Shown piece after piece: positions 22,371 to 35,662 of a DNA stretch of 64,000 nt; positions within the stretch are counted from its first letter, which is position 1; each line of letters begins with the position of its first letter. Below the pieces are notes generated by a model. The model searched no databases, had not been told where the DNA came from, and worked only from the letters and a program-made list of their open reading frames with translations. Source of the stretch: Sipunculus nudus (Eukaryota; Annelida; Sipuncula; Golfingiida; Sipunculidae); assembly GCA_026874595.1 (NCBI GenBank), contig CM049314.1, forward strand, positions 27,169,729 to 27,233,728, read 5' to 3'. The position numbers were made by a program, and so were the translations under genes.

Positions 22371-25300
22371 CACTATAATGTTTCAGTTAATTTCAGTAAG
22401 TTAATGTTAAATAATGGGATGTGGGTTAATTTTTTAGACAGGCCTGGATTCGGGGATGTTGGAGGGGGTATGCACTCTATATGCACTTTCTATTCAAATT
22501 GGCAGTGTGTCTGACGGTGTGTCTGACACCCATATATTTTATATTATTGTACTACAATATCCCAATATAAAAATACATCAGATGGCATTTATATCCGGTC
22601 TGTTTATCAACCAAATATACGGTTATTCAGAACACAGAATGTATAAAGTGAAACACGTAAACTTCACATGTTTACATAAATAAAGAAGTATATTATAAGA
22701 AGGTTATTATTTGCAAGTATTGGGACAAATTGATTGATTATATTTTTCTTTATCAATAATGAATAACCATCTATGCAATTATATTGTTGAGTTCAATCCT
22801 AGAGAAAAGGCTGATACATTGTGAACTTTGAATTATCTCAATATCACGCTCATTTGCAGATATACCAACGATAATATCTAGATAATGCCTACATATTATA
22901 CAAAAGACACACTTCCTGGTCCATTTCATAACAATATATTAAGCAAGTAATTAAAGTGTTTTATGTAATTTCATGTTATACAGTCATGATAACTATATGT
23001 GTTTATGTTATTATATGACCATACAAACATGATAATTATATGTGAACAACCCCATGCAATAAAGGGAGTTTGTTCTTTACCTGGCATTACATAGCAGTAC
23101 TCTAAAACTGCTTCTTTTGGGAATCAACATATTTTTTTTCTATGAATACTGAACGAATTATATCATTTACATAAAACCATGTACTTCGACATTTCCAGGA
23201 ATTTTCTCTTTTCTCTCAGTTTTACTCAAAATAGAAATAGAGAACAAATACAACTGATGGTCATACATTGAAAGACCTGGTTACGCAAGATCACCAAAGC
23301 TTGCATGATGACAGCGTAACAGTAAGAAGAGAGTGCCGTAAAAACATTCCGCCATTTTATGGCCACATAAAAGATGTTTCACATGCATCACATTGCATTT
23401 TCCTTGCATTATCATATATTTCCTGCACCCTCATATATTGTAATATATATTGGATCTTACATTATAATATATTTCATTATATTTATTTTTTGTAAAATAT
23501 ATTAATAATACATGAAAATATATTATAATTTACATGTATAATATACAAATATAATATTTTATTATATAATACATATATTTATAACTTTGTAAAATTGTAC
23601 TATTTAAATTATATTAGATAATACATATACAATACAACATATTATATAACTTATTTATTTATTCATTACAAATATAAATTATATTTTGTGATATTTTATT
23701 ATTAGATTATATTACTTTATATCATATTCTTTAATGAATTAACATTATAGTCTATGACATAACATGTATACGTTGCGCGTGGCTGTTATCTGTCAAGTCT
23801 GAAATCGCCCATACAATATTGATTTTTATGCAACAATGACGAAATGTGGTTGGTAAATAATAGTTTTAAGCTATCAATGTCGAAACTCAACATGTAACTG
23901 AATTTATCTGAATAGGATATCAATCACACTCCTTAACTTAAATCGGTAGCTCTCGATAATTTCTTTTGCTGAAACATTCAGGTTTTGACGTACCTATTAA
24001 GAAATGTGTCCTCTTAATAGTAATTTCTTTTTCCTTTAAAATAATTAAAATTATGAACAAATTTCTTTCGGTTTCTTTAGGGTACTGATTTTTTCTGATG
24101 GAATATATAAATTTAATTTTGAAGATGAAAAAAAACTAGATAGAAGATCAAATTAAAAAAGCCCTCTGGCGTCTGGAGATATTCACATATAACTACCAAA
24201 ACTTTTCCAGGTGTTTCATGGAAGCTAGGAATATCGCATTAAAAATACATTAATTAGTTCAAACCAATTAAAACTTGCTATATTTGAACATAACTCTATC
24301 AATAAATATTATAAGGGGCAAGACTGTTATGGTTTTTAATGTTATATACTTTTTTGGGTCTCAGATGAATATATCAACTTATTTTTCATGAATAAAGTCG
24401 AGGTCCAAACGATACTGATACCTTATGCTGACATGCATGGATATCAAAAATGATTTTGCAAGCACGTTCCGCATATAAGAGTTTATATTAGGCAAAGGGG
24501 TTGGTTCCTCAGGCACTCCTTACATAAACCAGTGCCGGAGTGCGATATTTTTCGCCTTTTTATTATAAATTTTCTATTTAAAAAATCATACGATCATGGG
24601 ACAACTTGATGATAACACAAATGTTGCTGAACATGTAGAAACACAAAGGAAAACCAAATTCAATCAAAATTTCATTATTCATTTTATAGTACTTGAAAGA
24701 CATGTCCGTAAGGCAGTTGCCTAAAATCGATAAATTATCCACTGAAATCAGTGAAAACATAAAATATGCGGTATCAATGCAGTATTTGACCAGTTTCCTA
24801 CTTTTAATCATTTTCGCTGCACAACACAAAAAAAAATCACCAAATATTAAATATTGAATCTACAGAATCATGTTCAGGTGCGAAATTGATAATATTTTGC
24901 CCTAACATAGAATTCTTCCAATCTTAATAAAACTTCAGATCCGTCACTGTTTTTATTTTTCATAATTTTACTCAAAACAATAGGTGTGCATGGTATGAAG
25001 CACGGAACAAATATAGGCCTACTGAGAGGCAAAGGATATACCATTTTCAAACTTACTTGAAGTTTGAGTTGTAATTATCAAATACTATTACCATGAACAA
25101 TTAATTTACAGAAGACTAATCTGATTTCAGTCATGTATAATTAAACATTGAACAATACAAAAATCGTTATATTCCTAAAGAGACCTATCTATAAGGTTAT
25201 CAAATTAAATATTAAGTTTACAAGTATATTTCCAATCGTTCCCAGTAAAATGATTTGCATTATATTCAATTCACTTATCTACACAATAATGACCTAAATC

Positions 25301-25464
25301 ATTTAACACACCCAGTTAAGAAATGAAGTCACAGTTGTGTTCACGTGAGGCATGTAGACTGAGAAGAAATACAATGGATTTTCCATTAGAATTGATGGCA
25401 TTCACGTCATTTCACAAAGAAAAGGCCACACTGACCTCCACTCTTGAACCCACTCGGAACCCTA

Positions 25465-25494
25465 CCCCCCCCCCCCTCCCCCCCCCCCCCCCCC
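25465..25494. repeat. Poly-C tract, about 30 bp
   Basis: An almost pure C run with a single T interruption. Tracts of 10-30 C or G recur across the window (for example 29350, 30806, 38475, 43150, 50173, 50349). Confidence 0.95.
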
Positions 25495-25853
25495 GGCTCC
25501 AAAGCCTATAAACATTATCCATACTAAAATGATATTTTATTTATTAGACTAACATTATAATACATGTATCAATTTAATATAAATCACAGAATCTAGAACA
25601 ATAAACAACTATACGTATTCACATTTCAACACAGAAATCCCTTGAAACACGGCATTGTAATAAATATCAACAGCCCTGCGTGATGTTCATACCTGAATAC
25701 TAACAGGCCAACATAAAACCACTGTATATAACCACGTTATCGACTCTGCGGAAGGTTACCAAGTAGTCCCGACATATGTGAACAGGCCGAGCTGTTCCAG
25801 TTTTTTAACAGCAACGTAATAAGTATGGCCGCCACATGAGCATCCGGAGTAAG

Positions 25854-25855
<2 letters not shown>

Positions 25856-25882
<27 letters not shown>
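25856..25882. repeat. CT dinucleotide microsatellite
   Basis: About 13 CT units preceding a TA-rich segment. Confidence 0.95.
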
Positions 25883-25886
<4 letters not shown>

Positions 25887-26159
25887 TATTTATTGTACTT
25901 ATTATATTATATATATTACTTTGATAATTATAAACCAATATTATTTAATTTATTTATAAATTAAATATTTAGTTAACATATATATACACACTTATGTTGT
26001 GAAGGAATGATATGTACTATATTTATGTATAAGTTATAAATAACTTTGAATTTAAATATAAATTATTTTGAAAATGTATGATATCAATAAATTATATATG
26101 TATATTATTATATATTAAATTATATTTATATCACTAATAAGTATTACATTTTATAATAT

Positions 26160-26630
26160 GATACGATATTAAAATATTTAATCAACAAAACATATATCAA
26201 ATTATTATTATTCTTTGAAATATTATATTATATTACATAAATTATAATATAAATATTAAAAATATAATAAAATATTACAATTGATTTGTGTACTTATACG
26301 AAAAACAGGCCATGACAAGATGTGGACTAACACTGGGGATAAGTGAACGATATAAAATATTTAATCAACAAAACATATATCAAATTAGTATTATTCTTTG
26401 AAATATTATATTATATTACATAAATTATTATATAAATATTAAAAATATAATAAAATATTACAATTGATTTGTGTACTTATACGAAAAACAGGCCATGACA
26501 AGATGTGGACTAACACTGGGGATAAGTGATTTGTGTACTTGTACGAAAATCAGGCCATGACAAGATGTAGACTATCACAGAGGGTAAGTGATTTGTGTGC
26601 ATATACGTAAAAACAGGTCATGACATTGAA
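26160..26630 (+). repeat. 183-bp tandem duplication with nested 60-bp repeats
   Basis: An AT-rich block plus a 'gatttgtgtacttatacgaa' block starting near 26177 recurs from about 26360 at a shift of 183 bp, almost unchanged. The second part alone is then repeated twice more with increasing differences (26528-26588 and 26589-26630), giving a nested array of about 60-bp units that share 'caggccatgacaagatg'. Confidence 0.9.
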
Positions 26631-27294
26631 TAAGCTTTAACAATGTGAAAATGTGCACTGCATATTATTTGCGGAACTTTCTGAGTCAATTTCCCTTGAA
26701 AACTGTCAGAGTAAAACCATACGGCCAGAAGATCAAATGAACTTATACCTATACACCCAAATATTGACAGGTGGCACAGGGTGGTCATTGGTGTAAGTGG
26801 ATCTTCGGTAGTTATCAAAACAATGGAATAGCCCAGCCTTATCCATCTTGTCCAGACTACTTTGTAACATGTAGGGCTTCGATTACACCGCCAGAGTAGA
26901 TCTTATGCTGGCAAAATGAAATATAGGTAACATTTATTTTAATCAATACGTTCTGTATATTTTTTTTATCTTATAATGAAACGACTGAAAAAGACTGTAT
27001 GGCTCTCTCGACAATGAAATGTTAAATGGAGCAACCCTTAATTCGGAAGTCATTGCTCTCTGCTCCCACTATGCACATATAGCACGGCCATGATAACAGT
27101 ATAGTATTGACTAAAGTGGGGTCGTCCCGGCTTTGGAGTAATTAACCAATGCTAGGAGGGCAGGGTGTATTCAATCTTTATATTTTGACCTATGTCACAG
27201 TCGATACATCCGATTTTATTACTAGTGTTAACAATAATTATTGCGTTTAAATTGCATGTTTTCAAGTAGTATGTAAGTTGGAACCTCCATCATT
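26631..27294. other. No feature recognised
   Basis: Moderately AT-rich, with no splice-supported frame and no match to the repeat families described here. Confidence 0.4.
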
Positions 27295-27846
27295 TTTTAT
27301 CGTCCTTTTTTAATGAATTAGTCTGTGCAATATATAAGGTATTAGGATGCCATGTTAATTTGCTGGATAGATATGGGCCTTAGGCCTATCTAGGCAGTTA
27401 ATCACTATATAATACAACACCTGCAAATCATGATATAGAACAAGAATACACAGAAAAAGTCTGATCACCCTGTATGGGATTCGAACCCATGACCCTCCGA
27501 TTGCTGGTTGTCTGCTCTACCATTGAGCTTACAAGGAACCCCAATTTCCTCTGTGTATCAGCACACTTTCATAGGAACCAGCGAAGTGACGTCACTACTG
27601 TGACTAGTATAATACATACTACATGTGTCGACACAGCGACTTTGCATGCAGCAATGATAAACTGATGGCCTTTTATGGTGTGCATCAAATATTATATAAT
27701 AATATTATAATTTTTATATCATCCTTTTTGAATGAATTAGTCTCTGCAGTATATAAGGTATTAGGATGCCATGTTGATTTGCTGGATAGATATGGGCTCT
27801 AGGCCTATCTAGGCAGTTAATCACTATATAATACAACACCTGCACA
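27295..27846. mobile_element. Small element with ~133-bp direct terminal repeats and a tRNA-like core
   Basis: Two direct repeats, about 27295-27426 and 27712-27846, are nearly identical over 'aatgaattagtct', 'aggtattaggatgccatgtt', 'tttgctggatagatatgggc' and 'cagttaatcactatataata'. They flank about 285 bp that includes a tRNA-like sequence (27467-27537, minus strand). The layout resembles a terminal-repeat miniature retroelement (TRIM/SMART-like) or two copies of one short repeat flanking a SINE head. No coding frame is inside. Target duplications were not found by eye. Confidence 0.6.
27467..27537 (-). tRNA. tRNA-like sequence, probably a tRNA pseudogene or SINE head
   Basis: On the minus strand: D arm GCTC-AATGGTA-GAGC matching the A box; a perfect T arm ATGGG-TTCGAAT-CCCAT (27490-27474) matching the B box; and acceptor ends TCCTTGT and ACAGGGT pairing at about six of seven positions including one wobble. 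The anticodon arm does not form a clean 5-bp stem, so no amino acid can be assigned. It lies inside a direct-repeat element, which favours a pol III-promoter relic over a working tRNA. Confidence 0.55.
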
Positions 27847-28044
27847 TAGGAAGAGTCTGTTTGTCACGATTTCAGATAAGATTTGCTAGTAAGTACTGTT
27901 TAGTAATAATGATTATATGGGTCATGTTATAGTACTCGGAGACAGTTATTGCGGCCGACTGACCAGATGCTTTCAGCTGATGCAGATAATTTCCCGGGAA
28001 CCCCTCCAGGGGGAAGGGGAATAGTGCATTATTTTCTGGAACAT

Positions 28045-28046
<2 letters not shown>

Positions 28047-28102
<56 letters not shown>
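28047..28102. repeat. TA microsatellite, about 56 bp
   Basis: Pure TA dinucleotides, 200 bp beyond the direct-repeat element. Confidence 0.97.
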
Positions 28103-28105
<3 letters not shown>

Positions 28106-31100
28106 TTTATCTGAAAGAATGAACATTTATAATTACTATGATCGTCAAGGCAGTTTGTTTGTTGGTATGTTCATGAGAACAAATCGTCTTTTACAGCGTG
28201 TCTGCATGTAGCGGTTCCGGTACAATGCACATACATGTATAAGGTTGCTGATTATGTTTTCAGATGCGTTACAACGTATTTATTTGTGCAGATACTTCAC
28301 TCCCTCTTGTTCATCCTAGTTATGGGGCATCTTATTGCCGCGGGTCTTCATATTCTCGATTATTTCCTATTCGCAATTATCATGAAATTTAAACCATCGC
28401 GAACAAAACGGCAACCGAAGTATGCTTGACATGCTTCATAACCTATGTCCGTATATGCGAAAACTGGTAAAAGTCTCCTGTATAGTTAAGCGAGCATGTA
28501 TATGCAGGTCCCGCGCCTTGATGGTCATTCGAAACAATTATTTCAGGGGTTCCAGTTACGTAATTCAATTTCACAGCCCATTTCAATATTAACGTGAAAG
28601 AAATTGGGTGAAAACATTCAAACTAAATTATTCTTTCCATCCTTCAGTGATCTTTAATCAGTTCAAAATATGTCTAATGCGTAGGTTTGGGATTTTTCAC
28701 ACATGCACAAACAAATGAATCCATTTAGACATTTATAGTGTTGCTCTAGTGTGACAGTATTTTGCTTCAGACTGTTTATTATATTCATGCAGTCAATAAA
28801 CTTGATATTAGTATTTCTAATATTATTTAACTTGGTAAGAAACGCTGATAATGACATCGTTTTACATCACAAATTATTTCCGACGCAGCTGACAGAGGGA
28901 ATCCAACGCGCTGTACAATTCTTATCTGACAATTGAACTCCGATTTTATATTATATGATATATTGTTATTCCTGATGTATAAGCATTGTATTTAATCTGC
29001 TTAATTTTATGTTTAAATGGTTTACTACGTTGACGTTGGTTGTAGTCTTGCACCGCAGGGAGTCATGCTATTTAAATTCCATAGTTATCATGTGGTTCGG
29101 ACGCCACTGAAGTCTGGGTGCGACTTATATTATGGACTTTTCCTGAAACAAAACCTTAACAGCTATTCCCGTAATCGTCAGATTGCGTCTTGTAATAAAG
29201 ATGCGACTTGTGTAAGGAAATATACGAGTAAATTATTTTCTAAAACATTATACTTAAATTTAATATATTTGAAATGTGATTTAGTATATATATATTTGAA
29301 AGGTGTCATACAGACGCTTATATATTTGAAATGTGTATGTATACGAGTAACCCCCCCCCCCCCACACACACCTCCGGCCTACCATGCCTGATGGTAAAAT
29401 GACTGTGGAGAAGAACTGTCGAAAATGAAAGGAAAAAAACTAGGGTGGCGTACTTGGAACATAGCCAGTCAAATATATAGCAACATACAGGATAAGCCGG
29501 AGGGAGCAGACATTGTGGGACAAAATGCCCGAAGAGGATATGTGACATAAATAGTGTAAAAAGTCATTCACATGATGGTCAGGTTATACAAGTCTATGAG
29601 CGATGTTGTATAAGAGCATTTCATTTAGTCAGAATATGGCAGAATACGGAGCTGTGTAAGCAGTGTGTAAAATAAAAAATGTAAACACAGAATTCCTGAC
29701 GTTTCAGCTGCAGCGTAGGTGCACATGCAGTGTACGCAGAAGAGGCCATCTAACACTATATATAAACCTTATCTCTACGTGAAAATGAGTTACCACGAGT
29801 CTTTTATAGATGTCATTCAAATGTTAGATAATTTGCTGGTTTCATGAGGTTCATTCTGATGGGATGACGTGTTCCTGCAGGATATTAATACGCACATGAA
29901 CTGTGATCCCCCCCCCCCCCGCCCCAGGCCCTAACCCTCAACTATTTTAAATGCATAGAGGATTTCTTGTTTAAACAAACTCATTCAACGAAAGGACATA
30001 GATGGAAAGTCTTAAAAATACGAATTGGGAGTATAAAGTATGGATTCGGGTCTCACGAATTTGGGTCAATCAATTTATATATAGGCCTTCAATGGTGTTC
30101 CAGCTTCCTCCCCAGCACAAACACAGCACACTGTAAAATTTGTATAGGCCATTTAAAAGACCTCACATCCATCTTATTTTAATTCCGGTATGAAAATCGA
30201 ATCCCAGAAAATTCAGTAAGTTTACACATGAAATCTTGAAGGGATTAAATTAGATCAAGCAATGAATATAACGCTGGAAAATCCCCTCGTCAGGCTCATC
30301 GTGTACGGCTCCTCTTTACACACGCGGTGCTGCTTCATAGGCTTGCTAGCACACTTACACAGATTTTCCACTGTTTTTATCCAAACACTATGGATGTCGC
30401 CACAGCGCCGTCAACTGTGGGAGAGATCGCACACATGTTTTAATAAAAGAGTCATGTCTCACCTGCGGTATTTGTTCAATTGAAAATACTGAAAAAAAAT
30501 TAGACATTTTCTATTTCATAAAAATAAAACGCCTGAAACTTAACTCATTCGCAAAACCAACAAGCTAAAGTGGTTGCTGTGCCCATTTTGTTGCGATTTC
30601 ACAAATAACACTTTAAATTAAATACTTTTTTCAACTTTTTATAGTGACATAGGTGTAAATGATTAAATGTGTAATTTAGTTTGATAATGTGATCTTTTAG
30701 TCAGGGAGCACGGACCTGGTAAAAGGGTTGTTGTACAACCCACTACACAGCCAAGGTCTGACTGGATATTATGGTTGCTTGATACCTCTAGAGCACTGCT
30801 GGGAGGGGGGGGGGGGGAGCAGTGACAAATTGTGGTTTCACTTTTGTGCCACAGACCATTTTGTAGCCGGCGCTTGATCGTTAGAGCTGGAAAATGATAA
30901 GGGGTATGTGTAACTTAAATTTGAATATCTCGGCTTGTATTCAACCAATCTTTATAATGAAGAAAATCTTTATAATCTCTGGAAAAGGTATTTTACGGGT
31001 CTATTATAATATACTGTGAAAGTGGATTTGTTAGCGGGGTTTTAATTTTCGCGCTTATAGCCGGAGCGAGATCTGCGCTAAAATAAGAACACGCGTAAAT

Positions 31101-32460
31101 TCGATGCGATCGTTCGGAAGATTTCAGTGTTCTCGCATGACATACAGTCATGTGGACCTGGTGATCCCCCCATGCATGGTCGCTTGAGTTGAGGCTTCTT
31201 CAACCAGTATGTTAGTGTAGTCATGTTGTCATAGGAGTTCATAGCAAGTGATTTCTCGAGAAAGACCAGTCTCATTTAGAGTGATTTGTAGAAACATCTG
31301 TGAAATAAAAAAAGTAGTCTTTTAAGACACCCCTTGTCCTTCCAATAGATTTGAAGTACGACTGAGCAGAGAGGGACCTGCGACTTTTGTCAGTTCTGTT
31401 TGTGGTTCGGACATACTTCGGACAGTTGTTATTGTAGAGAAATTCTACAACTTACTAAGATGTCAAACAACGTAGCAGGTTTCAGTACCATTGCATCATC
31501 AAATGTGATTAATTCTGATCAATTAAGACGAAGTATAAGTACAACTGTACTTAGCAAAAACACATGGCAATCCCAAAAGCAGAAGCCAAGTTTTCCGTTC
31601 CCAAGTCGTATACTTATACTTTACCCAATGTCAATCCGTAACCGCATATACCGAATCAATACGTAACAGGCAGAAAAGTAGCCATCATGATTTGAAATCG
31701 GCTGCGCGGTATTTTGGCATGTAGGCAGTTTTTCTCGTGATTATCGGTGGAAGAGCTGGAGAATCACTTTAAAATACTATATATTTTGTATAAATAGAAA
31801 AGAAAAGGTTCTGGTGATAACATACCTAAACCTGGGATACCTAGAACAATTTAAAAAAAATTAAAACTCAATTTTAGGGAAAAAAAGTCAAGTCCAATAA
31901 AAAAGAAGCTTATTTTTATTATGTTGTCTTATTTAACTTTTAAACTGTACATCCTGATTTAAAAAAAATATAGACCTATAATCAAGTTTTAATTAACCCA
32001 TTCAAAATGAGATGCGGGGTATTTTGGCCATATGGAAAGGTTATTTTATTTACTGCAAATATTCTCATAGTTGGTGATAACACCATCTCTCTGGTCCTCA
32101 TCCTCATCTTATTCCCAAGCATGATATTTTGATTTGCTCATATTCCAGGTGTCATGTTAGTTGGCCAGCTGCCGGGCTAATCCTAAACTAAGATATATAA
32201 CAACGATTTTTTTTATTAAATGATTAAACACAATCGTTACAAGAGATGCTCAAATTATATTTTCGATTCGGTTAGTGCAAGGACCAGCAGGGTAACTACG
32301 CTACTTTGTCCCAGTACAATGAAAAATGCCTGACAAATAAGAAACTATGTCAAAAAAATGTTTACTTTATAGACGCCTGACTATAGACTCGCGTATTTGA
32401 ACGCGCTGCATAAAATTGCTTAATTATTTTATTAATTATGCAGCGTTTGCAAAGGAGACT
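28103..32460. other. No gene firmly recognised
   Basis: A few short open frames exist. At 28235-28429 there are 64 codons with two hydrophobic stretches and a basic tail; others lie at 28751-28936 and 31400-31666. None has a recognisable family, splice partners or codon pattern that sets it apart, so none is called. Poly-C or poly-G tracts lie at 29350-29363, 29909-29921 and 30806-30818. Confidence 0.4.
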
Positions 32461-32700
32461 ATAATGTGACCCATTATACATTGCGTGTTCGTGATTGACT
32501 CGCCTACCTGTAATTATAAGTGTGCGGTTTAATTATTTTAGTGTTATCTTAAAAGATAATGACTGGGTATCACAGAAAATCAGAAGTTTTATGGCTTGAT
32601 AAAAATATGAGGAATCGAGAAAAACAGCTTACAAATTTTATGTGTTATGATTTATCCCTACTAATTTATTTAAATCCTGTATATCGAGTTAGATATTATT
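32461..32700 (+). repeat. Diverged dispersed repeat, copy 1 of 2
   Basis: Shares an ordered set of phrases with 40675-40915 in the same orientation: 'cattgtgtgt.cgtgatt', 'tgcggttta', 'ttatctta.aa.ataatgact', 'aaaatcagaagtt' and 'tatttaaatcctg'. Divergence is high. It could be an old transposable element or a segmental duplication; no ends were defined. Confidence 0.6.
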
Positions 32701-33440
32701 AATATTCGCCCAAACAAAGAAGTGAAATGGAGAACATATGCTCTGTGGACAGACATTTTCTGCCCCCCTCCCCCAGTGATTAATCCTACCTCATCAGGGC
32801 CTGAGAACTGGAATGTAATGATCGATCATGTCTCTTAGGGATAAAGACCCATCGACGGAATCACTGAAAACCACTGACGCGTTTTCTAATAAAACACGAC
32901 GTATTATTCATGTTAGCAAGATGGAAGTGGTGCTAGTACATGAAAGGAGTGCTATAAACAGCCCGGAGTAAATATAAGTAGTAAACAATAATGTAAAATG
33001 GAACATTATAGGCCCTGTCGTCCTTAATTTTCTTTATATGCTCAGATACAAAATGTAATATAACACTGATCTTGCAGCGAGAAAAAAAATATTTAATATT
33101 TGGTCTTCAGAATGAATAAAATACCACATTGTAGTAAAGACATATGTATCATGACAATAACATATATACATTCTTTGTTTTTAACACCAAATTACCAATT
33201 ATGACGTCACAGAAAACTAACAGTCAGAAAAAGGATACAGCATCAAATGAATTAAGGTCTCCAAACGTTAAGTGTACCACGAGCTAAATATTTTCGGCTT
33301 AATGATTATCAGGGAAACATATTATTTCTTTGGAAATATATCTAATTACAACGATCAGCGGAGGTTCTCTTTATTGTTTTCAAAGGTAACTTGACAGTGA
33401 AAAGCTTATTTTGTACCACTCTATATGTTTCGTATAGAGC
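32701..33440. other. No feature recognised
   Basis: AT-rich sequence with no supported gene or repeat. Confidence 0.35.
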
Positions 33441-34797
33441 GACTTCATATTAAGAAGGGTCCCGCGTAATGAGTTCAGTGTGAATTTGTAAAGGTGACGG
33501 TCGCAAAGTTTTGAAGCGCGGGACCCGTAGGCAGTCCAGTCGCGCTATTTCTGTGATTGTGACGATTTCTTGTAATTTCAAGCCCGTGGGAGACCCACTC
33601 CTCAGGTATTGTAGCCTAATAATTGGTTTTATTTATACTGTACGGTGAAACAACAACTCTGTAAGTTATAGACGTTATGCTTTAAATGTGAAAACATAAG
33701 AAACCCATTTTGTTCAGCGGACGTTTATGTGTTTGATTTTGACGCCAAGGATGAGTTTCATACGGTTGTGTTTAGCAATGAAGTTAATTTAATATGCGAG
33801 TTTGACACTGAGGACGAACTTAAGTATTCCGAGATGTTCTTTGCTGAGCTATTCATTTACGCCGGCAATATTATTCGTTTAATGTCTGTACCAATGTAAA
33901 TCAGGGTAGATTTCTATACTATCGTTTGAGACTTAGTATACCGGGAGTGAATTTAATCACATTGTTTATCTGTCTGCAATAGCATATTTGACTGAGCATT
34001 TGGGGGTTTTGTTTAAGGTTGTAAGAGGGTTCTCACATTAAACTGAGTGCATGTGAGATGCATACAGGCTTGTCAATATGCCATAGTACATTCAAGTGGT
34101 TTAAATATGTCACAGGCTACATCATTCTGTGTTGAAGTGTTTATTTGTGGCAACTGCTTAATTGATAGTTATCATTATTAAAACACCTGTAGGACCAGAC
34201 ACTATATGACACTTCTATATTATTTAATTGTCAGGGTTCACAGTGCTCAAAATATGTATGATTAAGTTTAACTTCTTCCAGAAAGAGAGCGTTATTATAT
34301 GGCTATTTATGTCATTCTGTTCTCCAAGGTAAATATAACTGCAATTTGCACATGAACATTAATTTTTAGGTAAACTGAATAATAGGGAGTGTAAGATATA
34401 ATACATGCAATAGGACTGATGCTTTGTAATTCAACTTAAAGCTGTCTCTCTATATAAGACTTTAAGTATGGATATTTCAGAGAATATTTGCTTAGAGTAT
34501 ATAATCTTACAGTACACTACAGATATGTCTTTGGTTCATATATGCCAACAATGCTATCATTTCATATACAGTATAAACAGTAAGGGTCACAACAAGTCAG
34601 TATGTGGTTTTAAGGACTTGTTTATTGTTCCTGTAATTGCAGAACGACAGCTTTATGTAATAAAGCATGTTATAGGCGACTCCCTTGTGTTTGAAGTGAA
34701 AGAGCATCTGATCTGTGTTTGCACCAAAGTTCTGAGGAATTGATGAGCATATTATGTCGACTTAGCAGACAACCCGAGTAGTGGTGACATAGACAAG
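33441..34797 (+). mobile_element. Possible BEL/Pao 5' LTR and leader
   Basis: Lies directly before the BEL gag frame. It opens with a GC-rich inverted repeat (gggtcccgcg at 33459-33468 against cgcgggaccc at about 33518-33527), unusual for the window, and then becomes AT-rich. A 91-codon open frame (34468-34743) shows no known domain. LTR boundaries and a primer binding site were not identified, so the call depends only on position. Confidence 0.3.
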
Positions 34798-35662
34798 ATG
34801 CCAGGTACAGGATCGAACCCTACTGAAGATAGTGGCCCAGAGCAGTCTGGGAATGACCAAGAACATGAAAAAGTGACTGAGATTAAAGAAAAGCGAAAGT
34901 CTCTCATAGCAAAGATGACAAGAGCAATGAACAGATTACGTGATTCTCCATGCCACATAGAAGTTGTGGGCGAAAGGAGACTAAATAGAGAAATGCAGGA
35001 AATACAGAAAGACTTTAATGTTCTTTGTGAATTACATGGTAAACTTTATGACCTGACTGAAGCTGATGGTCATGCTGCTCTTGATAAATGGGAAGCAGAT
35101 TAGGCCTCAGACCTTTGAAGAAGAAATCAAAGATCGTAAAGCAGCTTATAAAACTCGTAAAGGTGATAGAAGCCTTACTGTCCAGGCAGAGCAGACACCT
35201 ATGGTGATCAGATGTAATTCTGACAGAGAAACAACATCGAGGCCTCCAAATGAACGTTATGAGCAAAGGGCTCCTCAGAGAGATACATACCATAATGTGC
35301 GCGAATCTATACCTGAGAACGCGAGACAGAGAGATCCAGATATGTCACCAGATGACTGTGTAGAGCCTTGCAATACACAAAGGTCTAATATTCCTTTCAC
35401 AGAGACAGTACAAATGAGCGATCAGTATAACATGTTTGGAGGTCAATTCGCGGTGAGCCAAGGTCATATGTCAAGAAGGATGTTTGTGTTTGATTCCTGG
35501 ATAGACGAATTGGTAGAATTCCAAGAGACGACACCGCCAAGGCGTGTAAGAGACATGTCTGTTGCTTATGCTTTATACAGACTTGAAGCTACCAAAGACG
35601 TTCCAAATGTAAGCCTTTGTCAGTTTGATGGTAGTCCTCTGCAATATGTTGAGTTATTTTAA
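34798..35662 (+). pseudogene. BEL/Pao gag N-terminal region
   Basis: The frame from the ATG at 34798 runs 101 codons: an acidic, Ser/Pro-rich start, then a charged helical segment (residues about 23-95) typical of the coiled N-terminus of BEL gag proteins. A frame change near 35095 moves the reading to a second frame ending at 35662. That frame has a low-complexity Arg/Glu/Pro/Thr linker, then VSLCQFDGSPLQYVELF, the opening of the DUF1759 capsid-like domain (usual pattern: Leu-x-x-Phe-x-Gly-x-Pro). Confidence 0.8.

Larger units (their letters stand above)
22371..26160. other. Very AT-rich stretch without recognised genes
   Basis: Long runs of TATA/ATTT text, especially at 23400-23760 and 25890-26160, with no open frame above about 80 codons that has a domain. 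Simple tracts inside: poly-C at 25465-25494 and CT repeat at 25856-25882. Confidence 0.6.

Noticed and set aside
27467-27537. Functional tRNA gene
   Set aside because: The anticodon arm does not pair properly and the sequence is embedded in a repeated element, so it is listed only as tRNA-like.
29017-29391. 124-codon plus-strand frame
   Set aside because: Its second half is a local repeat of 'tatatttgaaa' phrases and ends in a poly-C tract coding for prolines; no domain or splice partners.
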